Source of the DNA: Flavobacteriaceae bacterium
GTDB lineage: Bacteria > Bacteroidota > Bacteroidia > Flavobacteriales > Weeksellaceae
Assembly: GCA_031273305.1 (NCBI GenBank)
Contig: JAISSC010000172.1
Coordinates: 1-30,768, forward strand
DNA length: 30,768 nucleotides
Direction of reading: 5' to 3'
Below are positions 8,766 to 16,435 of the stretch, one piece after another; position 1 is the first letter of the stretch, and each line of letters starts with the position of its first letter. The notes below the pieces were generated by a model. That model was not told the DNA's origin. It saw only the letters and a program-made list of their open reading frames with translations, and searched no databases. Position numbers and translations under genes: made by a program.

Positions 8766-8795
8766 GTAGAGACGTCCCAATTTGGGTGTCTCCAC
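8766..8795. repeat. GACGTCCC hairpin repeat, copy 2
   Basis: GAGACGTCCCAATTTGGG at 8769-8786, completed by TGTCTCC, forms a nearly perfect stem and is almost identical to 26035-26064. A further small stem (CCCTGT 8733-8738 with ACAGGG 8757-8762) lies just upstream. No gene is seen in 8550-8929. Confidence 0.65.
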
Positions 8796-8805
8796 CTTAT
8801 TAGAG

Positions 8806-8836
8806 TTAACTTTTATTGCATTTACTAATTGAACCT
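8806..8836. repeat. 31-base repeat, copy 1 (second copy at 22658-22688)
   Basis: The two copies match at 29 of 31 positions and share the block CATTTACTAATTGAACCT. This copy is between tetR and the small membrane protein gene; the other is upstream of a secreted-protein gene. Confidence 0.6.
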
Positions 8837-8929
8837 GCAATTTTTTCTCCTTTTTCATAAAATATTTCTTCACCCCGATTGTCAGCATAAGTAGAGAGCT
8901 CTAATAAAAAATATAACCTAATTTAAAAA

Positions 8930-9301
8930 ATGAAGAATATGAAAAAGTTAAGATTTTTAATGCCTGTCGGTTTTTTATTGATATCCGGCGTAATAGGTAT
9001 AACCGTTATGTTATTATGGAATTGGCTGATGCCTGCCATATTTGGTTTAGTTGCAATCAACTTCTGGCAAGCGTTGGGTTTGTTCGCATTAGCCCGTATC
9101 CTGTTCGGAGGTTTTGCCCACGGAAAAAGAAAAAGAAATATGCTGAAAGAAAACCTTATACGTAAGAAATGGATGAATATGACACCCGAACAACGCAAAG
9201 AGTTTATCGAAAAAAGAGATAAATTCTGTTTTGGCAGACCTTTTAACAGAAGAGGATTCGGTATGGATGAATATGAAGAATCGGAAAAAGGAGATGAGTA
9301 A
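8930..9301 (+). CDS. Small inner-membrane protein partnered with an ECF sigma factor
   Basis: A 123-residue protein with two predicted membrane helices: about 10-33 (FLMPVGFLLISGVIGITVMLL) and about 40-61 (FGLVAINFWQALGLFALARI). A strongly basic loop (GKRKRN) and a charged tail follow. The tail contains MTPEQRKEFIEKRDKF, recalling the LTxxQ-type helices of CpxP/Spy-like stress proteins; this is only a resemblance. It overlaps the sigma-factor gene by eight bases, so the two are translated together, and a role in controlling that sigma factor is a fair inference. It lacks the usual zinc-binding or FecR anti-sigma domains. Confidence 0.7.
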   Translation: MKNMKKLRFLMPVGFLLISGVIGITVMLLWNWLMPAIFGLVAINFWQALGLFALARILFGGFAHGKRKRNMLKENLIRKKWMNMTPEQRKEFIEKRDKFCFGRPFNRRGFGMDEYEESEKGDE

Positions 9302-9860
9302 ACAAGAGGAAAATGAGGATGTAGGAAAACTAATCGAAAAATATCGCCCCCGACTCAAATCATTTATCAGCAAACGTGTCCCTAATAAAGAAGATGCGGA
9401 AGATATTCTACAAGATGTGTTTTACCAGCTTATAAAGACAGTTGAGGATACACTCAATCCGATAGAACAGGTTGCAGCATGGCTGTATCGTGTGGCTCGA
9501 AATACAATCATCAACAAAGGCAAGAAGAAAAAAGAGGAAGAACTCCCCGTTTCCGGATACGATGAAGATGGTAGTATTTTAAAAGAATTTTCGGAAGTAT
9601 TGTTCAACGATGATAACCCGACACCAGAAACCGAATATTTACGTTCACTCGTGTGGCAGGAACTTGAAACAGCTCTGTCCAAACTGCCTCTTGAACAAAG
9701 AGAAGCCTTTGAACTGACAGAATTGGACGGATTGCCTGTGAAAGAAGTCGCAAAGATCATGAATATACCGGTTAATACACTATTATCCCGTAAACATTAT
9801 GCAGTTAAGCACCTTCGCAAACAGTTGGAGAAATTATATAACGATATTCTCTATTCTTAA
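9294..9860 (+). CDS. ECF-type RNA polymerase sigma factor
   Basis: A 188-residue sigma-70 family protein. Region 2 includes KRVPNKEDAEDILQDVFYQL and AAWLYRVARNTIINKGK; region 4 is ALSKLPLEQREAFELTELDG followed by PVKEVAKIMNIPVNTLLSR, an intact helix-turn-helix. The frame is open upstream to 9231, but the ATG at 9294 is preferred: it overlaps the stop of the preceding gene (ATGAGTAA) and has an AAGGAG-like ribosome site at 9285-9292, unusual in this phylum. Its gene sits between tetR and the outer-membrane receptor, so it may drive envelope genes including the receptor. Its trigger is unknown. Confidence 0.9.
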   Translation: MSKQEENEDVGKLIEKYRPRLKSFISKRVPNKEDAEDILQDVFYQLIKTVEDTLNPIEQVAAWLYRVARNTIINKGKKKKEEELPVSGYDEDGSILKEFSEVLFNDDNPTPETEYLRSLVWQELETALSKLPLEQREAFELTELDGLPVKEVAKIMNIPVNTLLSRKHYAVKHLRKQLEKLYNDILYS

Positions 9861-9878
9861 TTTTTTTTATCCAAAAAC

Positions 9879-9896
9879 ATACCTACCGGTAGGTAT
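9879..9896 (+). promoter_or_regulatory. Perfect 18-bp TetR operator before the outer-membrane receptor
   Basis: ATACCTACCGGTAGGTAT is a complete palindrome, 26 bases upstream of the ATG at 9923. The same site in degenerate form overlaps the tetR promoter (7931-7948), which makes the TetR protein at 7950 the obvious binder. No clear TAnnTTTG element is seen beside it, so transcription here may depend on the upstream ECF sigma factor or come from the upstream operon. Confidence 0.78.
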
Positions 9897-9922
9897 TTAA
9901 TTAAATAAAAACAACAATAAAA

Positions 9923-12247
9923 ATGAAAACAACAATAATTACAACATTTTTAGCAGTATTATCTTTCATGGCGAATACTGCGTTTGCCCAGCAAACAGTT
10001 ATCAAAGGTCAAATTATGGATGCAGACGATAATAGTCCTGTTGCCTTTGCCGATGTATCATTATCAAAACAAGATTCAACCTATGTCGCAGGAACAAGCA
10101 GTGATATTGAGGGAATTTTTGAGATAAACGGTTTCCCGGAAGAAGATTATATACTTTCAGTATCTTCTAAAGGTTATGAAACTTTCCGTTTACCCATAAC
10201 ACCCTCAGAAAGCAACGATACAATAAATATCTTTCTGGAACAACCCGCCGTAACCCTGAATGAAGTCACCATTCAGGCACGTTCGGTAACCGTAAAAGAC
10301 TACCGCAGGGTAATAATTCCTACGGAAGAACAGGTAAAAATGTCAACGGACGGAGCTGATGTAATCCGAAAGATGCAATTACCCCGTATAATGGTTGACC
10401 CTGTTTCCGGAGAGATAAGTATGTCGGGAAACGGAGAACTGCAATTGCGTATTAATGGTGTTCTGGTAACAAATGCAGAAATAGCTTCAATTCCACCTGC
10501 CGATATTCTCCGTATCGAATATCACGATGACCCCGGAGCACGTTACGGAAATGCCGATGCCGTTATTGACTATATAACACGCCGAAAAGAATCGGGAGGC
10601 AGCATCAACGGCGTTTTCTTCAACGGCGGAGGGCACAAAAGAGTATCTTTTGACGATCGTCTCTCCATGAAATACAATTATGGTAAATCTGCGTTTTCCG
10701 CCAATGCCATGTTTATACAAAGAAAAGGGTATTGGACACGTGAATATGACGAAAAGCTAATTTTTCCCAATCATGAATTACATAGGACAGAAGTCGGTGA
10801 GCCTACTCTTTTTAACAAAAAAGTATTCAGCAGTAATTTTAACTACAGCCTGACGGAAAAAGACAAGTATTTTTTCAATGCTCAATTAAGATATATCCGT
10901 AACGATTTTCCGAATGGTTATGAAGACCGTAAGAGTAAACTTTACACTTCAGAACCGGATGTTCCATTGTCCATTTCCGACCATACGGTTGAGAAAAGCA
11001 ATTCTCCGGCTCTGGACCTTTATTTCCAACGTAATCTAAAAAACGATCAAATGCTGCTGTTTAATGTTGTGGGAACTTATATCGACACGGACAGCAGGCG
11101 CATTTATCAGGAAAAACAGGATAATAATTTAACCACAGATATTTTGTCGAATATCAACGGGAATAAATATTCACTTATCACAGAAGGTATCTATGAAAAA
11201 AATATTGGGCAGGACAAAATAACCGGAGGAATAAAACATTTACAATCCTATGCAAACAACAAATACACAGGAACTGCTATTGCCGATATATCAATGAGGC
11301 AGGCGGAAAGCTCAGTTTATGCGGAATATCGGGGACGAGCAGAAAAATGGGGTTATATGGTTAACCTGACGGCTAGTCGTCTATATTACAGCCAGAATAA
11401 TCATCATACGGAGGAATATGCGCTACAACCGTCTGCACGTTTAACATTCGAGCCAAACAAAAACTTATATTTCCGATACAGGATAAACCTGCATAACAAT
11501 GCACCCTTTTTGTCGGCAATGAATGATGTAGAACAAGCTATTGATGCATGGCAAATACGACGCGGAAATCCAAATTTAGATGCATTTAATACGCTTAGTC
11601 AAAGTTTTATGACAGGGTATAGTAAAGGTATTTTCAGCATGGATATAACGATAGATTATGACCATGAATATAATCCTGTTATGGAATCTGTTATTTATGA
11701 GGATGGTATTTTTATAAGAACATACGAGAATCAGAAGTCTTTTCAGAATCTGGGTGCGGAAGCCACATTCAAAGTTAAACCGTGGAAAAATCACTTAAGC
11801 CTGTCTGTTACTCCGCGTGTGAATAGGTTTATCAGCAAAGGAAACAACTATATGCATACTTACACCATGCCCGAATTAAGATTCAATCTTGACTTTTCAT
11901 ACAATAACTGGCTGGTAAACTTTACCACAATTACCCCTCCTCGCTCCGTGTATGGAGAACAACTGATGAAAAGCAACCAGATGTACACCATCATGGCAGG
12001 CTATAAACAACCTAACTGGTCTGCAATGATTGGAGCCCTTAATCCGTTTACAAATGAATACAAAACGGAAAATAAGAACTGGTCGGCTTTAAACCCGGTT
12101 GATTCAAAGATACATACCAATAATAACCGTTCTTTTCTGGTTAAACTCTCTTTCAACCTGGACTATGGCAGGCAATTCAAAGGTAAGGACAAACAACTAA
12201 ACAATACAGATACCGATTCAGGCATCATGCAGGGAGTTAAGAATTAG
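9923..12247 (+). CDS. Outer-membrane beta-barrel protein, TonB-receptor-like
   Basis: A 774-residue outer-membrane protein of the OMP_b-brl_3 type. It has a signal peptide (about 1-23, ending TAFAQ), a carboxypeptidase-regulatory-like beta-sandwich (about 24-110, VIKGQIMDADDNSPVAFADV...), a plug-like domain (about 125-230 with RINGVLVTNAEIASIPPADI and YGNADAVIDYI), then a long beta-barrel rich in aromatic beta strands. The barrel ends near GRQF, followed by a short polar tail. The substrate is unknown; the TetR operator suggests the cargo or an envelope stress ligand is sensed by the TetR protein. Codon use looks less AT-rich than in flanking secreted-protein genes, so the tetR-to-receptor block may have a separate history. 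Confidence 0.88.
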   Translation: MKTTIITTFLAVLSFMANTAFAQQTVIKGQIMDADDNSPVAFADVSLSKQDSTYVAGTSSDIEGIFEINGFPEEDYILSVSSKGYETFRLPITPSESNDTINIFLEQPAVTLNEVTIQARSVTVKDYRRVIIPTEEQVKMSTDGADVIRKMQLPRIMVDPVSGEISMSGNGELQLRINGVLVTNAEIASIPPADILRIEYHDDPGARYGNADAVIDYITRRKESGGSINGVFFNGGGHKRVSFDDRLSMKYNYGKSAFSANAMFIQRKGYWTREYDEKLIFPNHELHRTEVGEPTLFNKKVFSSNFNYSLTEKDKYFFNAQLRYIRNDFPNGYEDRKSKLYTSEPDVPLSISDHTVEKSNSPALDLYFQRNLKNDQMLLFNVVGTYIDTDSRRIYQEKQDNNLTTDILSNINGNKYSLITEGIYEKNIGQDKITGGIKHLQSYANNKYTGTAIADISMRQAESSVYAEYRGRAEKWGYMVNLTASRLYYSQNNHHTEEYALQPSARLTFEPNKNLYFRYRINLHNNAPFLSAMNDVEQAIDAWQIRRGNPNLDAFNTLSQSFMTGYSKGIFSMDITIDYDHEYNPVMESVIYEDGIFIRTYENQKSFQNLGAEATFKVKPWKNHLSLSVTPRVNRFISKGNNYMHTYTMPELRFNLDFSYNNWLVNFTTITPPRSVYGEQLMKSNQMYTIMAGYKQPNWSAMIGALNPFTNEYKTENKNWSALNPVDSKIHTNNNRSFLVKLSFNLDYGRQFKGKDKQLNNTDTDSGIMQGVKN

Positions 12248-12475
12248 GAGAATAAGGAAAGTAACATATAAACGAATATTACTGAAACATTCTTATCAGG
12301 TTGAAAAATCTATTGTAAAAGAATTGATAGAACAAAGTCATTTCCCGTGCCTATGCGCTTTGCAAGTCTTCCGGATGGTCAACAGCACGGGAATAACTTC
12401 TATCGCTGAAAAAATCCTGCTTACAATCTTTTATCCGACAACTTATCTCTCAACAATTTTATAAAATAACACTAT
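12248..12475. other. Non-coding gap with long-range hairpin and open-frame remnant
   Basis: TTCCCGTGC (12342-12350) pairs perfectly with GCACGGGAA (12385-12393) across 34 bases, between two convergent genes. One forward frame stays open from 12246 to about 12465 without an ATG near its start, which may be chance or the tail of a decayed gene. There is no T-tract, so it is not a classic terminator. Confidence 0.4.
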
Positions 12476-13381
12476 CTACCTGCGTCTTGACAGTTCACTG
12501 GCGTATTCTTCTCCTAAAATATTTTTATTTTCCTTTGCCCATTCGGTAAGTTTGATCTTCCCCTTCGGCACATCATCAACATAAAGAAGATCATCCATCA
12601 AGCCTTTGATCTCTTCGCGGGTTATTGTAACATCATGTTTTAGAAAACTAATAAATTTCCCGATGTAATAGCCCACAATCGGAGAAACGTTGATTATACG
12701 TTTACGGATATTGAAGATTTCCATCAGTTTTACGATAAGCTCTTTATAGGTAAAAGTTTCCAACCCTATGGCATTGAGTATGTTATTTTCTTCTCTTTCA
12801 ATTTCCTCTGTTATTATCTCTACAAAATCGTCGATGTGTATAGGCTGCAACCTATAATCTCCTTTACCGAAAATACCCATCACAGGCATATGCTTGAGCA
12901 TCCATGAGATATTGTTGATAAGAATATCGCCATTCCCGAACAGAACTGCCGGACGAATAATACTGTAATTTAGTCTGCTGTGGATTAAATAATCTTCCAA
13001 TTCCGCTTTGCCTCTAAAATATTCCAGTTTGGAATTTATAGAAGGATTGGTAATACTCACATGGATAAATTTTTTAATTCCGGCTTTCTTTGCGCAATCT
13101 ATCATAATTTTTGTATTGGTAACGGCTTGTGAATGGTTAAACCCTGAATGATTGAACCGTACCCAATAAGTATTTACCAATACATCATATCCCTGCAATG
13201 ATTTTGTTAATTCATCAGGACGGTCGAAATTAAACGGCTCTATTTTTAGCTTTTCTCCAAACGGATTGGCTTTGTGCAGGGAGTTGGTAATTGTCTTTAC
13301 CTCTTTTCCCTCCTGAATGAGCTTTTCAGCAACATACTTACCTGAATAGCCCAATGCCCCTGTAATAACTATTTTTTTCAT
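12476..13381 (-). CDS. NAD(P)-binding epimerase-like protein (atypical SDR)
   Basis: A 301-residue Rossmann-fold protein of the atypical short-chain dehydrogenase type, close to NmrA/NDUFA9-like epimerases. The cofactor loop TGALGYSGKYVA (GxxGxxG with Gly8, Gly11, Gly14) opens the protein. YFRGK at 121-125 occupies the YxxxK catalytic position, and IIRPAVLFGNGD and HIDDF follow in the order expected for the family. The first two thirds are the Rossmann domain; the last third is a small substrate domain. It follows gbsR by 62 bases on the same strand and is probably its regulated partner. The substrate is unknown. Confidence 0.82.
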   Translation of the reverse strand: MKKIVITGALGYSGKYVAEKLIQEGKEVKTITNSLHKANPFGEKLKIEPFNFDRPDELTKSLQGYDVLVNTYWVRFNHSGFNHSQAVTNTKIMIDCAKKAGIKKFIHVSITNPSINSKLEYFRGKAELEDYLIHSRLNYSIIRPAVLFGNGDILINNISWMLKHMPVMGIFGKGDYRLQPIHIDDFVEIITEEIEREENNILNAIGLETFTYKELIVKLMEIFNIRKRIINVSPIVGYYIGKFISFLKHDVTITREEIKGLMDDLLYVDDVPKGKIKLTEWAKENKNILGEEYASELSRRR

Positions 13382-13444
13382 GTGTTTATAATTTATTAAA
13401 TTTACAATATTTATTGAAAGTTTATTGTAAAAAAATTTACTTAC

Positions 13445-13942
13445 TCATCGGAAGTCTTCCAAAAATCCCTTTTCATCCATGTTTAATAGCATATTCAACG
13501 TTGAATCCGCCTGAGATGCAAACCTTTCTATCAACTCTATTCTTTCTACAAATTCTTTAGAACTTTCAGGGGAATCTTCCGTATTTACCTCTTGTTTGAT
13601 CTCCCTGACCAAACGAAGCATCGGGTCTAACTCCCGCTCCTTTCTTACTTTTATCATCCTTTTTAAAATCAGCCACATATCTTTTTCTCCTACGTAAAAT
13701 TCTCTCCTCTCTCCTAAAATCGACTGTTTGTAAATCATTCCCCAATCAATTAACGTTCGCACATTCATATTTACGTTTCCTCGTGATATATGCAATAGTT
13801 CCATAATATCTTCCATACAGACAGGCTGATGAATTACCAGAAATAATCCGTGTATCTGCGCCAATGTCTTATTCACACCCCACTGTGAGGCTAATCCTCC
13901 CCAAGAAACGATAAACTTATGTTGGTGTTTCGATAATTTCAT
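13445..13942 (-). CDS. GbsR/MarR-type transcriptional regulator
   Basis: A 165-residue winged-helix regulator of the GbsR branch. The N-terminal signature HKFIVSWGGLASQWGVNKT is characteristic, and a MarR-like helix-turn-helix follows (EDIMELLHISRGNVNMNVRT). The C-terminal half is helical and charged. A 28-base palindrome overlaps its promoter, consistent with self-regulation. Its promoter -7 box ends only four bases before the ATG, so the message should be leaderless or nearly so. The downstream epimerase-like gene is the likely co-regulated target; the inducer is unknown. Confidence 0.88.
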   Translation of the reverse strand: MKLSKHQHKFIVSWGGLASQWGVNKTLAQIHGLFLVIHQPVCMEDIMELLHISRGNVNMNVRTLIDWGMIYKQSILGERREFYVGEKDMWLILKRMIKVRKERELDPMLRLVREIKQEVNTEDSPESSKEFVERIELIERFASQADSTLNMLLNMDEKGFLEDFR

Positions 13943-13946
13943 ACAG

Positions 13947-13993
13947 CAAATATAAGCATAAATACAAAACTTTCAAAATATTTTGAAAGTTTT
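13947..13993 (-). promoter_or_regulatory. gbsR promoter with 28-bp operator palindrome
   Basis: Read on the minus strand, TTTG (13977-13974), 19 bases, then TATATTTG (13954-13947) form a textbook Bacteroidota promoter. The -33 box lies inside a perfect palindrome at 13966-13993 with arms AAAACTTTCAAAAT / ATTTTGAAAGTTTT. This geometry would let bound GbsR block RNA polymerase. Confidence 0.8.
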
Positions 13994-14058
13994 TTTGATA
14001 TATAATGTTATAATTGATTTGTTCTCTACCGGACTAACATACCTACGGAATACAACAA

Positions 14059-14084
14059 TTTCTTATCCCTAACTCAGGTTAAAT
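14059..14084 (-). repeat. Terminal motif of the GAGTTCGGGATAAG repeat family
   Basis: CTTATCCCTAACTCAGGTTA is a one-mismatch copy of the shared end, located between gbsR and miaA. Only the end is recognisable here. Confidence 0.5.
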
Positions 14085-14102
14085 AGTAATTTTACATATA
14101 CC

Positions 14103-15014
14103 CTACTTCAAAGCTGCACTGCAAAATTCCAATATTTTATCCTTTTCCCGATAATCAAACCAATGGACGGTTTTATCTTTTCTGTACCATGTAAGTTGTC
14201 TTTTGGCATATCTACGGGTATTCTTTTTGATCTCTTCCACAGCAAAATCCAGAGAAATTTTTCCATCCAGATATTCAAACAATTCTTTATATCCCACAGT
14301 TTGCAAAGCATTTTTACCCCTGTATGGAAGTAGATGCCTCACTTCTTCCAATAAACCCTGTTCCATCATCTGATCCACTCGTTTATTGATCCGGTCATAA
14401 ATAATCTCCCTCGGGGCGGTAATCCCTATTTTTAACGTAGTAAAATCTCTTTCTTTTTTACGGTTTTTACGAAAAGAACTAAAGGTTTTCCCTGTCGCCA
14501 GATAAACTTCCAACGCACGGATAATTCTTACAGGATTCTGTAAATCTACCTGATTATAATATTCCGGGTCTGCTTCTTTTAATCTTTGCTGTAAAGCCCC
14601 TATCCCACTCTCCTCTTTTTCACGTATTAATTCCTTTCTTATTTCCGAATCACCCTCCGGAAAAACATCTAACCCCTCATTCACTGCTTTTTCATACAAT
14701 CCTGAACCTCCGACCATAACTAATTGATCATATTTTTTAAAAAGTTCGGAAATTTTCAACAATGCATCTTTTTCAAAATCTCCTACGGAATAATCTTGTT
14801 CAATACTCAAATTCCCGATAAAATGATGTGGAACGGAATTAAGCTCCTCCCGTGTCGGAAAAGCGGTTCCTATTTTCATCTCCTTAAAAAACTGCCGACT
14901 GTCACAAGAAATGATCTCCGTGCCCAGATGTTGAGCAAGTATAATAGAGAGAGAAGTCTTACCGATAGCAGTAGTACCTACAACCGAAAATAAAATTTTT
15001 TGAGCTTTATTCAA
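14103..15014 (-). CDS. miaA: tRNA dimethylallyltransferase MiaA
   Basis: Transfers a dimethylallyl group to N6 of adenosine 37 in tRNAs reading UNN codons. At 303 residues the length is normal. Visible motifs are the P-loop GTTAIGKTSL (about 13-22), the DSRQFF substrate motif near 38-43 (as ISCDSRQFF), VGGSGLY, NPVRIIRALEVY and the C-terminal RRYAKRQLTWYRKD. The start is unusual: the first codon at 15014 is TTG, six bases after the stop of the preceding gene, and an in-frame stop excludes an upstream start. Translational coupling with the ykvA-like gene is therefore likely. Confidence 0.95.
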   Translation of the reverse strand: MNKAQKILFSVVGTTAIGKTSLSIILAQHLGTEIISCDSRQFFKEMKIGTAFPTREELNSVPHHFIGNLSIEQDYSVGDFEKDALLKISELFKKYDQLVMVGGSGLYEKAVNEGLDVFPEGDSEIRKELIREKEESGIGALQQRLKEADPEYYNQVDLQNPVRIIRALEVYLATGKTFSSFRKNRKKERDFTTLKIGITAPREIIYDRINKRVDQMMEQGLLEEVRHLLPYRGKNALQTVGYKELFEYLDGKISLDFAVEEIKKNTRRYAKRQLTWYRKDKTVHWFDYREKDKILEFCSAALK

Positions 15015-15020
15015 TGATAA

Positions 15021-15317
15021 TCATACTGTTTTTTGTTTTTCCCATTCAATATATTTATCAACTTCCCTGAATAATTTGGTGAGGGCAAAAAAAGCGATGG
15101 TTATATCGTCCAAAATTCCTATCCCTATTAAAAAATCAGGAATCAGGTCTATAGGAAATGCTAAATATAGTATCAGTAATGAGAAAATAACCAAATTTTT
15201 AATTCCGGGACGGTATCTTCCCTGCAATGAAACTTTCAACATTCTAAATAACGCAGGAATCTTGGATAAAAAAGATTTATCTCTCAATACAACAGTTGCT
15301 ATGTGTTTTACTTTCAC
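15021..15317 (-). CDS. YkvA-like DUF1232 membrane protein
   Basis: A 98-residue protein of the DUF1232 (YkvA) family. The signature is the membrane segment LAFPIDLIPDFLIGIGILDD (about 53-72), with another hydrophobic stretch just before it (NLVIFSLLILY). It begins with GTG at 15317; an in-frame stop lies just upstream and no early ATG is available, so GTG is the only reasonable start. It shares a strand with miaA, six bases apart, forming a small operon. The function of the family is not known. Confidence 0.85.
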   Translation of the reverse strand: MKVKHIATVVLRDKSFLSKIPALFRMLKVSLQGRYRPGIKNLVIFSLLILYLAFPIDLIPDFLIGIGILDDITIAFFALTKLFREVDKYIEWEKQKTV

Positions 15318-15371
15318 TTCCCGATTCCCTTATATTACAATTAAACCCTCTTACAATTATTATTCCAAAAC

Positions 15372-15512
15372 CTAATCTTTCCCACATTTACAATTTGTTC
15401 CTCCACAACCTTTCTTCTTGGATGAAAAGGTATCCTTAAACAACTTAACAAGATACCAAATTGCTATAATAAGAGTAACAGCTATAAATGCATATTGTAT
15501 ATAAATGTTCAT
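15372..15512 (-). CDS. Small FeoB-associated Cys-rich membrane protein
   Basis: A 46-residue protein. It has one N-terminal membrane helix (about 5-24, IQYAFIAVTLIIAIWYLVKL), a basic stretch, and a Cys-rich tail GCGGTNCKCGK (about 35-45). This is the pattern of the FeoB-associated Cys-rich family, normally encoded beside the ferrous iron transporter feoB. No feo gene is in this window, so it is an orphan here or its partner is elsewhere. It has its own promoter-like element 29 bases upstream. Confidence 0.82.
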   Translation of the reverse strand: MNIYIQYAFIAVTLIIAIWYLVKLFKDTFSSKKKGCGGTNCKCGKD

Positions 15513-15540
15513 TTTTTTACTTGTCCGGACTTATTCAATG

Positions 15541-15548
15541 CAAAGATA
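15541..15548 (-). promoter_or_regulatory. Promoter -7 element for the Cys-rich protein gene
   Basis: TATCTTTG on the minus strand is a full TAnnTTTG match, 28 bases before the ATG. A weak TTTT partner lies 17 bases further upstream. Confidence 0.5.
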
Positions 15549-15609
15549 CCACTTTCCTTTTAATTAAAATTATCTTACACTACACAGTTTTTTTGCGTCG
15601 CTATATTTT

Positions 15610-15903
15610 TTATAATGACTGTTTAATTCTATCAGGATTGGCACGGTTAAACCAAAAGGTATGAACTCTTATTTCTTTAGTAGTAACAGTATATATCATG
15701 GTTATATAAGGATTTATCAAACACTTTCGATAATCAGTGTCAAAGAAGAATCCAAATGCCTGAAGTTGTTGTTTTATAAGTGTTAATTTTTCTTTTAGTT
15801 GTTTCTCAAAAGTAACTGCTTTTTCAATACCGAAATTATCATCTAAATATTGAATTATCTCAAAATAATCTTGGCCTGCTCTTGAAGAAAAAACTAATTT
15901 CAT
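15610..15903 (-). CDS. ParE/RelE-type toxin
   Basis: A 97-residue protein with the ParE/RelE toxin outline. It opens KLVFSSRAGQDYFEIIQYL, has a helical hairpin (about 28-48), then the beta-sheet core YRKCLINPYITMIYTV, and ends in VHTFWFNRANPDRI, the family's typical final strand and tail. Such toxins inhibit either gyrase (ParE) or translation (RelE); the sequence alone does not decide. Its ATG overlaps the antitoxin stop (ATGA), so the two are translationally coupled with antitoxin first. Confidence 0.82.
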   Translation of the reverse strand: MKLVFSSRAGQDYFEIIQYLDDNFGIEKAVTFEKQLKEKLTLIKQQLQAFGFFFDTDYRKCLINPYITMIYTVTTKEIRVHTFWFNRANPDRIKQSL

Positions 15904-16211
15904 TTCTTAAGCCTTTGTTTTACGTCAAATATAAAATCTTTTCCCTCAATTACTTTACCCTCTTCAAAATCCTTTTCTGATTCCTTGATGTTAGCCATTA
16001 CAGTTTCATATTCATATTCTTCCGGTTTTATTATTTGTAATATTTTCAACGCTTCATCCACATTAAAAGATCTATCTTTCAATTTTCTATAAAAAGTTGG
16101 TTTAGGAATACCTGCTTTTTCACTAATATAACTCATCTTAAAATGACTTTCATTAATAAGCTCCGGTAGGCTCATTAAAATAGTCTTACTTTTAATCAAT
16201 TCTTGTATCAT
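15900..16211 (-). CDS. Cognate antitoxin with helix-turn-helix
   Basis: A 103-residue protein immediately upstream of the toxin gene with a four-base overlap. The N-terminal half contains a likely helix-turn-helix, MSYISEKAGIPKPTFYRKL (about 26-44). The acidic C-terminal half (ESEKDFEEGKVIEGKDFIFD) probably wraps the toxin, and its E-G-K run resembles the short toxin-binding tails of Bacteroidota antitoxins. It should also repress its own operon. Confidence 0.75.
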   Translation of the reverse strand: MIQELIKSKTILMSLPELINESHFKMSYISEKAGIPKPTFYRKLKDRSFNVDEALKILQIIKPEEYEYETVMANIKESEKDFEEGKVIEGKDFIFDVKQRLKK

Positions 16212-16238
16212 AATTGATAATTATTTAATATGTTTACA

Positions 16239-16246
16239 CAAATATA
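16239..16246 (-). promoter_or_regulatory. Toxin-antitoxin promoter -7 element
   Basis: TATATTTG on the minus strand lies 27 bases before the antitoxin ATG. The -33 position has only TATG, a weak match at 19-base spacing. Confidence 0.5.
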
Positions 16247-16325
16247 TAAATTAAATATGAGACAGCATAATATAAATTTAAATTATAGGGCAAAATATTA
16301 TCGCATGAAATTCAACATTAGTTTA

Positions 16326-16371
16326 TTTAACGTGAGTTCGGGATAAAAAATATAGTTATAATTTTGGTCAA
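16326..16371 (+). repeat. GAGTTCGGGATAAG-family end, extended copy
   Basis: TTAACGTGAGTTCGGGATAA starts a roughly 45-base match to the reverse complement of the right end of copy A (about 7855-7900), continuing through GTTATAATTTTGGT. It lies between the two toxin-antitoxin loci. The remaining bases to 16435 are G-rich on this strand and hold no gene. Confidence 0.7.
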
Positions 16372-16435
16372 AGTCAGGAGGGTTTTTGTTTTTAGGGGGG
16401 ATGGAAGGAGGGCTTTCTTATGTTTTTTACGATTA

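Noticed and set aside
9422..9760. Minus-strand open frame of 112 codons
   Set aside because: Antisense shadow of the sigma factor; low-complexity Ser-rich translation with no domain.
14039..14046. ATACCTAC, a half-site of the TetR operator, upstream of gbsR
   Set aside because: Only eight contiguous bases match and the other half is absent; one such match in 31 kb is expected by chance.
15076..15375. Plus-strand open frame of 99 codons
   Set aside because: Antisense to the DUF1232 gene, which has a clear family signature.
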